From positions 4,342,501 to 4,406,500 of the forward strand of contig NZ_CP042304.1 in the NCBI RefSeq assembly GCF_007859655.1: a stretch of DNA of 64,000 bases, in the 5' to 3' direction. The notes under the pieces are model-generated. The model was not told where the DNA came from. It saw only the letters and a list, made by a program, of their open reading frames with translations, and made no database searches. Within the stretch, counting starts at the first letter, position 1. The number at the start of each line of letters is the position of its first letter. Below, one piece after another: positions 41,508 to 50,192 of this stretch. The position numbers were made by a program, and so were the translations under genes. The stretch is from Devosia ginsengisoli. GTDB taxonomy: Bacteria > Pseudomonadota > Alphaproteobacteria > Rhizobiales > Devosiaceae.

Positions 41508-43025
41508 ATGGCAGACGGCGACTACGTGCTCGAAGCGCGCGGCGTCCTCAAGATTTTCGGCAATCATGTTGCCCTCGACACTGTCGATTTCGGGCTGCGG
41601 CCGGGTGAGGTCCATGCCCTGCTCGGGGAAAACGGCGCCGGCAAATCCACGCTCATCAAGATATTGACCGGCGCCTACCAGCCCGATGGCGGCGGCATCT
41701 ATGTCGATGGCGCCGAGGTCTCGCTCGACAATCCCTTGCATGCCCAGACTTACGGCATCGGTACGGTCTATCAGGAGGTCAATCTCCTGCCCAACCGCTC
41801 GGTGGCCGAAAACCTGTTCCTCGGGCACCAGCCGCGCCGCTTCGGCTTTGTCGATTTCCGCAGGATGGAAGCCGATGCCCGCACGCTGCTGGCCAATTAT
41901 GACCTGCATATCGATCCGTCGAGCGAGTTGGGCACGCACTCGGTCGCGGTGCAGCAGATCGTGGCCATCGCCCGCGCCGTACAACTATCCGGCAAGGTGC
42001 TGATCCTCGACGAACCCACGGCCAGCCTCGATCGCAACGAGGTCGAGCGCCTGTTCGAAGTGGTGCGGGGACTCAAGGCCAAGGGCCTCGCCATCATCTT
42101 CATCACCCATTTCCTCGACCAGGTCTTCGCCATTGCCGACCGCGTGACGGTTTTGCGCAATGGCCGGCTGATCGATACCCGGCCGCTGGACGATCTGAGC
42201 CGCACCGACGTGGTCCGCCTGATGCTGGGCAAGGACATTGCCTTTTCCGGCGCCACCGATGTCGAGCCCAGCGAAAATCCCGACGAAGTGCTGCTCGATT
42301 TCAAGGGCTATGGCCGCAAGCGCAGCGTGCTGCCTTTCGATCTCACCATCCACAAGGGCGAAGTGGTGGGCGTGGCAGGTCTGTTGGGCTCGGGTCGCAC
42401 CGAAGTGGCGCGCATCATGTTCGGGGCCGATCCGGCCGATCAGGGCAGTGTGAGCGTCAACGGCAAGCCGACCGGCCTGCGCCGTACCACCGATGCGATC
42501 CGCCACGGCTTCGGCTTCTGCCCGGAAGACCGCAAGGCCGAGGGCATATTGGGCGACCTCAGCGTGCGCGAGAACATCGTCATCGCCCTGCAAGGGAAGC
42601 TCGGCTGGTTCAAGGCGCTCAACCGCGACGAGCAGCTCGAAATCGCCGGCCGCTTCGGCGAAGCCATGGATATCCGTGCCGCCTCGCTCGACATGCCGGT
42701 GAAGCTCCTCTCGGGCGGTAACCAGCAGAAGGTGATCCTGTCGCGCTGGCTGGCCACCGATCCGGCTTTCCTCATTCTGGACGAACCCACGCGCGGCATC
42801 GATGTGGGTGCACATGCCGAAATCGTCCGCACCATCAATCGCCTGCGCGAGGATGGCATGGCCATGCTAGTCATTTCCTCCGAGCTGGATGAAGTGGTGG
42901 CCTACAGCTCCCGCATCGTGGTGATGCGCGACCGCGAAATGGTCGCCGAACTGCGCGGCAAGAACATCAATCCCGGCGTGATCGTGCAGGCCATCGCCAA
43001 CCATAGTGACGAGGCCGTCGCATGA
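41508..43025 (+). CDS. ytfR: Sugar ABC transporter ATP-binding protein, tandem (YtfR-like)
   Basis: 505-residue CUT2 ATPase with two nucleotide-binding domains. First: Walker A LLGENGAGKSTLIKILTG, THSVAVQQIVAIARA, LILDEPTASLD. Second: the modified Walker A GLLGSGRTEVARIMFG usual for this family, EDRKAEGILGDLSVRENI, LLSGGNQQKVILSRWL and LILDEPTRGIDVGAHAEI. ATG 41508 is chosen for its GGGAGG site; GTG 41466 lies within the preceding repeat. Confidence 0.93.
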   Translation: MADGDYVLEARGVLKIFGNHVALDTVDFGLRPGEVHALLGENGAGKSTLIKILTGAYQPDGGGIYVDGAEVSLDNPLHAQTYGIGTVYQEVNLLPNRSVAENLFLGHQPRRFGFVDFRRMEADARTLLANYDLHIDPSSELGTHSVAVQQIVAIARAVQLSGKVLILDEPTASLDRNEVERLFEVVRGLKAKGLAIIFITHFLDQVFAIADRVTVLRNGRLIDTRPLDDLSRTDVVRLMLGKDIAFSGATDVEPSENPDEVLLDFKGYGRKRSVLPFDLTIHKGEVVGVAGLLGSGRTEVARIMFGADPADQGSVSVNGKPTGLRRTTDAIRHGFGFCPEDRKAEGILGDLSVRENIVIALQGKLGWFKALNRDEQLEIAGRFGEAMDIRAASLDMPVKLLSGGNQQKVILSRWLATDPAFLILDEPTRGIDVGAHAEIVRTINRLREDGMAMLVISSELDEVVAYSSRIVVMRDREMVAELRGKNINPGVIVQAIANHSDEAVA

Positions 43026-44026
43026 AGCGTCTCCAGCTCGAACGCCTGGCCAATCCGCAATTGCTGGCGCTGGTCGCGGTGTTGCTGATCAACTGGCTGC
43101 TGTTCCCCAATTTCTTCCGCATCACCTGGCAGGATGGGCGCCTGTTCGGCAGCGTTATCGACGTGCTCAATCGCGGTGCACCGGTGGCGATCCTGGCCAT
43201 CGGCATGACTGGTGTCATCGCCACAAAGGGCGTCGACCTGTCGGTCGGCGCCATCATGGCGGTTTGCGGCGCGGTTGCGGCGACCATGGTCGTGGCGGGT
43301 TACCCTACGCCGGTCGCCGTGATTGCCGCTTTATCAGTGGGTCTGGTCTGCGGGCTGTGGAACGGCTTCCTCGTCGCTGTGCTGGATATCCAGCCGATCA
43401 TTGCCACTTTGGTGCTTATGGTGGCCGGTCGCGGCATCGCCCAGTTGATCACCGAGGGCTATATCGTCACCTTCAACGATCCGGCGCTGATCTTCATCGG
43501 CACCGGCTCCTTCCTCGGCTTCCCCATGGCGGCTGTCATCGCGCTGGTGCTGATGGTTCTGGTGACCCTGCTGGTGCGGCGCACCGCCATCGGGCTCTTC
43601 ATCCAGGCCATCGGCGTCAACCGCGCCGCCGCCTCGCTGGCCGGCATCCATAGCCGCATGTTGCTGATGCTGGTCTATGCGCTGTCAGGTTTCTGCGCCG
43701 CCATTGCCGGCGTCATCGTCGCCGCCGATATCCGCGGCGCCGACGCCAACAATTCCGGCCTCTGGCTCGAGCTGGACGCCATCCTCGCCGTAGTCATCGG
43801 CGGCACGTCGCTGCTCGGCGGCAAGTTTTCCATACCCCTCGCGGTGGTCGGCGCGCTCATCATCCAGGCCATGAATACCGGCATCCTGGTCTCCGGTTTC
43901 CGGCCCGAATTCAACCTCATCGTCAAGGCCGGGATGATCATCCTCATCCTGATGCTGCAATCGCCGCTGGTCGGCACGGTGATGGGCTTTTTCAAACGCG
44001 ATACCAGGCAGGCGACCCCGAAATGA
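43022..44026 (+). CDS. ytfT: Sugar ABC transporter permease (YtfT-like)
   Basis: 334-residue CUT2 permease with eight to ten helices. Seen: GAPVAILAIGMTGVIATKGVDLSVGAIMAVCGAVAATMV, LDIQPIIATLVLMVAGRGIAQLITEG, RTAIGLFIQAIGVNRAAASLAGI and the GGTSLLGGKFSIPLAVVGALIIQAMN loop. It overlaps ytfR and yjfF by 4 nt each, so the transporter genes are translationally coupled. Confidence 0.92.
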   Translation: MKRLQLERLANPQLLALVAVLLINWLLFPNFFRITWQDGRLFGSVIDVLNRGAPVAILAIGMTGVIATKGVDLSVGAIMAVCGAVAATMVVAGYPTPVAVIAALSVGLVCGLWNGFLVAVLDIQPIIATLVLMVAGRGIAQLITEGYIVTFNDPALIFIGTGSFLGFPMAAVIALVLMVLVTLLVRRTAIGLFIQAIGVNRAAASLAGIHSRMLLMLVYALSGFCAAIAGVIVAADIRGADANNSGLWLELDAILAVVIGGTSLLGGKFSIPLAVVGALIIQAMNTGILVSGFRPEFNLIVKAGMIILILMLQSPLVGTVMGFFKRDTRQATPK

Positions 44027-45000
44027 AACGCAGTCTTCGCCCGCTCGCCGCCACCGCCGTCATTTTCCTCATCGCCTATGCGCTGAGTGTGGCGCAGTTT
44101 CCCGGCATGCTCTCGACAAGGGTGCTGGGCAATTTCCTCACCGACAACGCCTTTCTCGGCATTACCGCCGTGGGCATGACCTTTGTCATCATTTCGGGCG
44201 GCATCGACCTGTCGGTGGGCGCGGTCATCGGCTTTACCGGCGTGCTGGTCGCCGTGCTGATTTCCTGGCTGGGCTTTCATCCGCTGGTCGCCTTTGCCAT
44301 CGCGCTCGGTGTCGCGGCCCTATTCGGCGCGGCCATGGGTGTCACCATCCACTATCTGCAGGTGCCCAGTTTCATCGTCACGCTGGCCGGCATGTTCCTG
44401 GCCCGTGGCGGCGCTTCGGTCATCACCCAGGATTCGGTGCCGATCAATCACGACTTCTACAACACCATTTCCGACCTCATCATCCGCCTGCCGGGTGGCG
44501 GCCGGCTGAGCTTTATCGGCCTGCTGATGGTCGCGGTCTTCCTGTTCGGTGCGCTGCTGGCGCATCGCACAAGGTTCGGTTCCTATGTCTATGCTCTGGG
44601 CGGCAACCCGGTCTCCGCTTCGCTGATGGGTGTGCCGGTGGCGCGCACCACGATCCAGATCTACATGCTGTCCAGCGTGCTCGCAGCCTTGGCCGGAATC
44701 GTCTTTTCGCTCTACACCTCGGCCGGCTATCCGCTGGCGGCGGTGGGCGTCGAGCTCGACGCGATCAGCGCGGTGGTGATCGGTGGCACGCTGCTGACCG
44801 GCGGCTATGGCTTCGTGCTGGGCACATTCGTCGGCGTCATGCTGCTGGGCCTGGTGCAGACCTACATCATCTTCGACGGCACATTGTCGAGCTGGTGGAC
44901 CAAGATCGTGATCGGCGTGCTGCTGTTCTTGTTCATCGTGCTGCAACGCGTCATATTCGCCGCCTCTGCACCCCGGGAAGAGCAGCCCGAGAAAGTCTAG
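44023..45000 (+). CDS. yjfF: Sugar ABC transporter permease (YjfF-like)
   Basis: 325-residue CUT2 permease, the second membrane subunit. Seen: AFLGITAVGMTFVIISGGIDLSVGAVIGFTGVLVAVL, LQVPSFIVTLAGMFLARGGASVI, RTRFGSYVYALGGNPVSASLMGVPV and the GGTLLTGGYGFVLGTFVGVMLLGLVQTYIIFDG end that is characteristic of YjfF. Two different permeases after one receptor and one tandem ATPase give the same set as the E. coli galactofuranose importer. Confidence 0.92.
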   Translation: MKRSLRPLAATAVIFLIAYALSVAQFPGMLSTRVLGNFLTDNAFLGITAVGMTFVIISGGIDLSVGAVIGFTGVLVAVLISWLGFHPLVAFAIALGVAALFGAAMGVTIHYLQVPSFIVTLAGMFLARGGASVITQDSVPINHDFYNTISDLIIRLPGGGRLSFIGLLMVAVFLFGALLAHRTRFGSYVYALGGNPVSASLMGVPVARTTIQIYMLSSVLAALAGIVFSLYTSAGYPLAAVGVELDAISAVVIGGTLLTGGYGFVLGTFVGVMLLGLVQTYIIFDGTLSSWWTKIVIGVLLFLFIVLQRVIFAASAPREEQPEKV

Positions 45001-45001
45001 C

Positions 45002-45742
45002 ATGATCGAAGCAGGCAGCCTTATTCGCTCGCTGTCCGGGCGACCCGCTGCACGGAATTTCCATACCTTCGTCATCAACGAAATCGGCCACGGCATCGTC
45101 ACGGGCAAATTTCCGGTCGGCTCCATCCTCGCCAGCGATGCTGTCATGATGGAAACCTATGGTGTATCCCGCACCGTGCTGCGCGAGGCGCTCAAGACGC
45201 TCGAAGCCAAGGGCCTGGTCGAGGCGCGGCCCAAGGTCGGCACGCGGGTCTCTCCGCCCAGCCGCTGGAGCTTTTTCGATCCGCAGGTTCTGTCCTGGCA
45301 TTTCTATGCCGAGCCCGACCGGCAATTCTACCAGAGCCTGTTCGATGTGCGTCGCGCGCTGGCGAGCCGCGCCGCCGCCCTGGCGGCCCAGCGGCGCACC
45401 GCCGAGAATATCCGCGTCATGAAATACTGGCTGCACCAGATGGAGTCGGTCGGCGGCGACCTAGAGAACCACGGCATAGCCGCGCTCGAAATCCATCGCA
45501 CCATTGCCGAGACCTCGGGCAATGCCCTGCTACGCTCGGTGATCGGCATTATCGAGCTGACCGTGGCCCTCGCGCTCAAGCAGTGCCAGGTCGCCGGGGC
45601 AGGGGACTATCTGAGCGCGACGCACCAGGCACTGACCCGGCTCGTTACCGCCATCGGCGATGCCGATGCCGCAGCGGCCGCGGCCAGTGCCGGTGAGGCC
45701 ATCGATCTCGATGAGGCTCAGGTCATGGCCTTGCTGCCGTAA
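45002..45742 (+). CDS. GntR/FadR family transcriptional regulator
   Basis: 246-residue regulator: winged helix (residues about 25-90, ILASDAVMMETYGVSRTVLREALKTLEAKGLVEARPKVGTRV) and an all-helical FCD ligand domain (about 110-235) with metal-type residues in R-x-x-L-A and the His of LEIHRTIAE. The RRTVLREAL-like recognition helix and FCD domain mark the FadR/DgoR subgroup, common for sugar-acid and sugar operons. Only 1 nt separates it from yjfF, so it is part of the operon and probably autoregulatory. Confidence 0.88.
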   Translation: MIEAGSLIRSLSGRPAARNFHTFVINEIGHGIVTGKFPVGSILASDAVMMETYGVSRTVLREALKTLEAKGLVEARPKVGTRVSPPSRWSFFDPQVLSWHFYAEPDRQFYQSLFDVRRALASRAAALAAQRRTAENIRVMKYWLHQMESVGGDLENHGIAALEIHRTIAETSGNALLRSVIGIIELTVALALKQCQVAGAGDYLSATHQALTRLVTAIGDADAAAAAASAGEAIDLDEAQVMALLP

Positions 45743-45835
45743 CCTGCCGCGCGCGCCATTGCCAGCGTCTCCGATCTGAGGTCAAACTTGCCCCAAGCAA
45801 CGCCGGACAGAACCGGCGGATCGGAGGGGTTTAGG

Positions 45836-47644
45836 GTGCGAGGAGAAATCCAGCGCCATTTCTGGCTGGCTTTGCTGGCCGTGTTCGCTATTGCCGGCGT
45901 GGCTCTGGGCTTCTGGTGGCTCACCTATGTCAGGCAGATGGGCGGGCTGGAACGGCAGGTGGAAGACCGCCTGACGCTCAATGTGCGCGCCGTCGAAAGC
46001 GAGATCGAACGGTTCCGCTACCTGCCCGGCGTCATCGGCCAGGATGGGCGCGTGGTGGACATGCTGCAGCATCCCGAGGCGCTTGCCGGCATGGCCGAAA
46101 CCAATGCCTATCTGCAGGCCGTGCGGGAAATGTCCGGCGCCGACGAGATCTATGTGCTGAACTTGTCGGGTGAAACGCTCGCCGCCAGCAACTGGAACGA
46201 GCCCGGCAGTTTCGTGGGCCACAATTATGCCTTCCGCCCCTATTTCGAGAATGCCATGGCGTCGGGCAGCGGTCGCTTCTATGCGGTGGGCGTGACGACA
46301 GGCAAGCCGGGCTATTTCCTCTCAAGCCGGGTCGATGCCGGGGGCCGACCGGTCGGCGTGGTGGTGGCCAAGGTCGATATGGCGCCATTGGCTTCGGCCT
46401 GGGCGGCGGCGGGGGAAATGAGCGCCATTGCCGACGAGAACGGCATCGTCTTCCTCTCCGGCGACCCGGGCTGGATGTATCGGCCGTTGCAGGCGCTGCC
46501 GGGCGATACCGTGCAATTGCTGAAAGTGCAGCGGCGCTATGACGGCATCGATATCGCCGGCGCCGCGCCGCTGACGCCCGCCGCCGATGCCGGCGCCGCC
46601 AGCCTGATCCTCAATGCTGGCGAGCGTCACCTGCTCGGGCGGCGCACCGTCGAGCCCGATGGCTGGCAGGTGCTGTCCGCCCTGTCGCTCGAGCCGATGG
46701 AGCGTGAGGCGCGGCTGATTGGCGGGCTGGCCGCCTCGGTCGCGGTGCTGGCGCTGGGCGCTCTGGTCTTCTTCAACCAGCGCCGCCAGATCGTCCGGCT
46801 CAAGCTCGACCAGAATGCCGTATTGGAGCGCCGCGTTGCCGAGCGTACGCAGGCGCTGGCCCATGAGGTGGAGGAACGGCGGCGAGCGGAAATGGAACTG
46901 CGCGCCACCCAGGAAAACCTCATCCATGCCGCCAAGCTCGCTGCTCTGGGCCGCATGTCGGCGGCCATCGTACATGAGGTCAGCCAGCCGCTTTCGGCGC
47001 TCGACAATACATTGGCGGCGGCGGACCTGCATGCCCAGCGCGAGGCGCGCGATGAGGTGCATCGCAATCTCGGCAATGCGCGCAATCTGCTGCGGCGCAT
47101 GCAGCGCACGGTCAAGCATTTGCGCACCTTCTCCTCCCGCCGCGATCCCGGCCCGCCCGAGGCGGTTAACGTGGCCGGCGTGATCGAGGCGGCACTCGAT
47201 ATTGTGGCGCCGCAGGCCCGGAACGACGCCGTTCATGTCCAGGCCGATGTGGCGCCCGACCTGCCGCTGGTGGCCGGCAATGCGGTGCGGCTGGAACAGG
47301 TCTTTATCAACCTGCTGCTCAACGCCATCGAGGCCACCGCTTCGGCCGGGCACAACCAGGTGCAGATAGCGGCCCAACTGGGCGAGGCGGGTTTGACGGT
47401 GGAGGTCGGCGATACCGGTCCGGGCATTCCCGAAGGGGTACGCGAACGCCTGTTCGAGCCCTTCTTCACCACCAAGAGCACCGGCGAAAGCCTGGGACTG
47501 GGCCTTTCCATTACCCGCACGCTGCTGGAGGAATTCGGCGGCAGTCTGCGCTTCGAGCCGCGCATCGGCGGCGGCACCATTGTCAGCGTCGCCCTGCCGC
47601 TCTACCAGGCGCAACCGGCGCGCAAAGTGGTGGAGGCGGTATGA
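45836..47644 (+). CDS. dctB: DctB-type C4-dicarboxylate sensor histidine kinase
   Basis: 602-residue membrane kinase. Two helices (about 10-35 and 295-315) flank a periplasmic sensory domain of about 260 residues with PAS/Cache-like fold (AVREMSGADEIYVLNLSGETLAASNW, FRPYFENAMASGSGRFYAVGVTTGKPGYFLS, close to DctB). A coiled coil follows, then HisKA with MSAAIVHEVSQPLSAL (phospho-His), NLLLNAIEA, DTGPGIPE and SLGLGLSITRTLLEEFGG. The FGGSLR ending matches the NtrB/DctB class that talks to sigma-54 activators. GTG 45836 (GGAGGGG site) is the likely start; TTG 45788 is also open. Overlaps dctD by 4 nt. Confidence 0.88.
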   Translation: MRGEIQRHFWLALLAVFAIAGVALGFWWLTYVRQMGGLERQVEDRLTLNVRAVESEIERFRYLPGVIGQDGRVVDMLQHPEALAGMAETNAYLQAVREMSGADEIYVLNLSGETLAASNWNEPGSFVGHNYAFRPYFENAMASGSGRFYAVGVTTGKPGYFLSSRVDAGGRPVGVVVAKVDMAPLASAWAAAGEMSAIADENGIVFLSGDPGWMYRPLQALPGDTVQLLKVQRRYDGIDIAGAAPLTPAADAGAASLILNAGERHLLGRRTVEPDGWQVLSALSLEPMEREARLIGGLAASVAVLALGALVFFNQRRQIVRLKLDQNAVLERRVAERTQALAHEVEERRRAEMELRATQENLIHAAKLAALGRMSAAIVHEVSQPLSALDNTLAAADLHAQREARDEVHRNLGNARNLLRRMQRTVKHLRTFSSRRDPGPPEAVNVAGVIEAALDIVAPQARNDAVHVQADVAPDLPLVAGNAVRLEQVFINLLLNAIEATASAGHNQVQIAAQLGEAGLTVEVGDTGPGIPEGVRERLFEPFFTTKSTGESLGLGLSITRTLLEEFGGSLRFEPRIGGGTIVSVALPLYQAQPARKVVEAV

Positions 47645-48975
47645 GCCGCGGCAGCATTGTCTTCATCGATGACGAAGCCGAACTCTGCGCCGCCGCTGAG
47701 GCGTGGCTGGGCGTGTCCGGCTTTGCCGTCACCAGCTTCACCAACCCGCAACAGGCGCTGGATCGGGTCGATCCCACCGATGTCGATTGCGTCGTGACCG
47801 ATGTGCGCATGCCGGGCCTGTCGGGCATCCATGTGCTGCGCCATTTCCAGGCCATTGCGCCGGATCTGCCCGTGGTCCTGCTGACCGGGCATGGCGATGT
47901 CGCTTTGGCCGTGGACGCCATGCGCGACGGCGCCCATGACTTCATCGAAAAGCCCTATGACGCCGACCATCTCGTCGCCGTGCTGGACCGGGCGACCGAG
48001 CGCCGTCGCCTCGGGCGCGAACTCAGCCGCTTGCGGCGGGCGGCAGGTGGCGCCGAACTCGAGGACCGGCTGGTGGGCCTTGCTCCGGCCATGGATGGCC
48101 TGCGCCAATCGGTCCTGCAACTCGCCGATATCGATGTCGATGTGCTGATCAATGGTGAAACCGGCACCGGCAAGGAAGTGGTGGCGCGGGCGCTGCACGA
48201 TTTCGGTGCCCGCTCCAAAGGGCAGTTCGTCGCCATCAACTGTGCCGCCATTCCCGAAACCATCTTTGAAAGCGAAATGTTCGGCCATGCCAGCGGCGCC
48301 TTTACCGGTGCGGCCGGCGACCGCGTCGGCAAGCTCGAATTCGCCAGGGGCGGCACGGTGTTTCTCGACGAGATCGAATCCATGCCGCTGGCGTTGCAGG
48401 CCAAGGTGCTGCGCGCCATCCAGGAGCGCAGCATCGAGCCGCTGGGCAGCAATGCGTCCCGGCCGATCGATGTGCGTTTCATCGCCGCGACCAAGGTCGA
48501 TCTCAAGGCCGAAAGCGAGGCGGGCCGTTTTCGCGCCGACCTCTATTTCCGCCTCGCCACGGTTGAACTCGCTGTCCCGCCCTTGCGCCAGCGGCGCGAG
48601 GATGTGCCGCTGCTGTTCAATCTTTTCGCTGCCAATGCGGCACGGCGCTTCAAGCTGCCCGAAGCGGCCATTCCGCAGCTGCCGGCTGGGCTAGCTGCCT
48701 CGGACTGGCCGGGCAATGTGCGCGAACTCAAGGCTGTGGCCGAGCGCGCGGTGCTCGGCATGACGCGGCCGAGCGCGGCGCAGGAGCGGTTCCTGCCGGC
48801 CGAGACGCTGGCCGACCGTGTCGCCCGCTTCGAAGCCGCCGCCATCGAAGCTGCATTGCAGGATGCCGGCGGGTCCACCGCAGAGGCGGCAGAGCGGCTG
48901 GGTCTCGCCCGCCGCACGCTCAACGAAAAGATCGTCCGCTACGGGCTGCGCGCGCCAGCCGATCCCGTCAGGTAG
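47641..48975 (+). CDS. dctD: NtrC-family response regulator (DctD type)
   Basis: 444-residue sigma-54 activator. The receiver (residues about 1-120) has D10/D11 and phospho-acceptor Asp54 (VVTDVRMPG) and a PYDADHL end. The AAA+ domain (about 140-370) has Walker A GETGTGKEVVARALH, the GAFTGA loop that contacts sigma-54, Walker B GTVFLDEIESMPL and the arginine-rich sensor II. The C-terminal Fis-type helix-turn-helix ends in STAEAAERLGLARRTLNEKIVRYGL. The order with dctB and the following TRAP genes, plus a sigma-54 promoter between, supports direct control of that transporter. Confidence 0.9.
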   Translation: MSRGSIVFIDDEAELCAAAEAWLGVSGFAVTSFTNPQQALDRVDPTDVDCVVTDVRMPGLSGIHVLRHFQAIAPDLPVVLLTGHGDVALAVDAMRDGAHDFIEKPYDADHLVAVLDRATERRRLGRELSRLRRAAGGAELEDRLVGLAPAMDGLRQSVLQLADIDVDVLINGETGTGKEVVARALHDFGARSKGQFVAINCAAIPETIFESEMFGHASGAFTGAAGDRVGKLEFARGGTVFLDEIESMPLALQAKVLRAIQERSIEPLGSNASRPIDVRFIAATKVDLKAESEAGRFRADLYFRLATVELAVPPLRQRREDVPLLFNLFAANAARRFKLPEAAIPQLPAGLAASDWPGNVRELKAVAERAVLGMTRPSAAQERFLPAETLADRVARFEAAAIEAALQDAGGSTAEAAERLGLARRTLNEKIVRYGLRAPADPVR

Positions 48976-49022
48976 CTGGCGGAAATCCGCCAGCGCCCCG
49001 ATCTTGCGAGCGGAATACCGCC
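48975..49022. promoter_or_regulatory. Tandem enhancer-like palindromes for the DctD-type activator
   Basis: Site 1: perfect palindrome GCTGGCGGA-AA-TCCGCCAGC (48975-48994), starting on the last base of the dctD stop. Site 2: AGCGGAATACCGCCA, centred 31 bp further on at about 49015, sharing 12 of 15 positions with the core of site 1. They lie about 92 and 61 bp upstream of the -24 element, the usual distance and pairing for NtrC/DctD upstream activating sequences. Confidence 0.65.
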
Positions 49023-49074
49023 ACATTGACCGGCCCGATGTCCCAAAAATCCCTGAAATCCCGGGGCCGGCACT

Positions 49075-49091
49075 TTGGCACGGCGGTTGCA
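49075..49091 (+). promoter_or_regulatory. Sigma-54 promoter of the TAXI-TRAP operon
   Basis: TTGGCACGGCGGTTGCA matches the -24/-12 consensus (TGGCACG-N4-TTGCA) at essentially every conserved position. It is 73 bp upstream of the receptor gene start. Confidence 0.8.
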
Positions 49092-49163
49092 AGAGTATGG
49101 CCGATCCCGTCGCGTGGAGGCGGCGGGGCATTATTGCAGAACATGCTCAGGGAGGACTTCCGC

Positions 49164-50123
49164 ATGTCACTTCTTCTCACCCGCCGCGTTGCGGGTCTTG
49201 CCGCCGGTGCGCTGCTGGCCGTCAGCGGCAGCGCCGCCGTCAATGCGCAGGAATTCATCAACATCCTGACCGGCGGCACGTCCGGCGTCTATTACCCGCT
49301 CGGCGTCGCCCTGTCGGAAATCTATGCCGAGGAAATCGAGGGCGCCCGCACCCAGGTGCAGGCCACCAAGGCCTCGGTCGAAAACCTCAACCTGCTGCAG
49401 CAGGGCAAGGGCGAACTGGCGTTTGCACTGGGTGATTCCGTGAAAGCGGGCTGGGATGGCGTCGAGGAAGCCGGCTTCCCCGCACCGCTGACCGAGCTGC
49501 GCGCCATCGCGGCCATCTACCCCAACTACGTGCAGATCGTTGCCAGCGCCGAAAGCGGCATCACCACTCTCGAAGAGCTGAAGGGTCGGTCGATTTCGGT
49601 GGGCGCCCCCGCTTCGGGCACCGAACTCAATGCCCGCGCCATCTTTGCTGCCGCCGGCATGAGCTATGACGATATGGGCAAGGTCGAATATCTGCCCTAT
49701 GCGGAATCGGCCGAGCTCATCAAGAACCGCCAGCTCGACTCGACCCTGCAATCCTCCGGCCTCGGCGTTGCCTTCATCAAGGACCTGTCGGCGACCATGG
49801 ATATCAACATCGTCGCCATCCCGGCCGAGACGGTCGAGAGCATCGGCGCGCCCTATGTCGCTTCGGTCATTCCCGCCGGCACCTATGATGGCCAGGACGC
49901 CGATGTCCCCACCGCCGCCATCGGCAATATCCTGGTGACCCGCGCCGGCGTCAGCGACGAAACGGCCTACCAGATGACCAAGCTGCTGTTCGAAAATCTC
50001 GAGCGGCTGAAGGCCTCGCACTCGGCCGCTGCTGCCATCGATCCGGCCAAGGCCCTCGAAGGCCTGTCGATCCCGCTGCATCCCGGCGCCGAGCGCTATT
50101 ACAAGGAAGCGGGCCTGCTCTAG
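49164..50123 (+). CDS. TRAP transporter solute-binding protein, TAXI family
   Basis: 319-residue periplasmic receptor. Sec signal residues 1-28 (R-R-V-A-G-L-A-A-G..., cleavage near VNA-QE). The mature part starts EFINILTGGTSGVYYPLGVALSEIYAE and has QGKGELAFALGDSVKAGWDG, SVGAPASGTELNARAIFAAAGMSYDDM and a C-terminal SIPLHPGAERYYKE, all TAXI hallmarks. TAXI receptors work with fused permeases and have been linked to glutamate/glutamine or C4/C5 dicarboxylate uptake in some bacteria. The ligand here is unknown, although a DctB/DctD system next door favours a dicarboxylate. The ATG at 49164 has a GGGAGGA site; ATG 49143 is an alternative. Confidence 0.9.
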   Translation: MSLLLTRRVAGLAAGALLAVSGSAAVNAQEFINILTGGTSGVYYPLGVALSEIYAEEIEGARTQVQATKASVENLNLLQQGKGELAFALGDSVKAGWDGVEEAGFPAPLTELRAIAAIYPNYVQIVASAESGITTLEELKGRSISVGAPASGTELNARAIFAAAGMSYDDMGKVEYLPYAESAELIKNRQLDSTLQSSGLGVAFIKDLSATMDINIVAIPAETVESIGAPYVASVIPAGTYDGQDADVPTAAIGNILVTRAGVSDETAYQMTKLLFENLERLKASHSAAAAIDPAKALEGLSIPLHPGAERYYKEAGLL

Positions 50124-50131
50124 GCTCCAAA

Positions 50132-50160
50132 TGCGTCCGGGGCCCGGTGCCCCGGACGCA
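50132..50160 (+). repeat. Strong intercistronic hairpin between receptor and permease
   Basis: Perfect 12-bp stem TGCGTCCGGGGC / GCCCCGGACGCA with a 5-nt loop, no T tract. It sits in the 69-nt gap of the TRAP operon and could stabilise the upstream receptor mRNA or attenuate the permease. Confidence 0.7.
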
Positions 50161-50192
50161 CCACCTTTGCCGAGTCCTGGGGAGGAAACTCG

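Noticed and set aside
45788..45836. TTG start for the DctB-type kinase
   Set aside because: The first 16 residues precede a good GGAGGGG ribosome site that serves the GTG at 45836.
49143..49163. Earlier ATG for the TAXI receptor
   Set aside because: It would place the ribosome site inside the coding region and spoil the signal peptide. ATG 49164 has the GGGAGGA site at proper distance.
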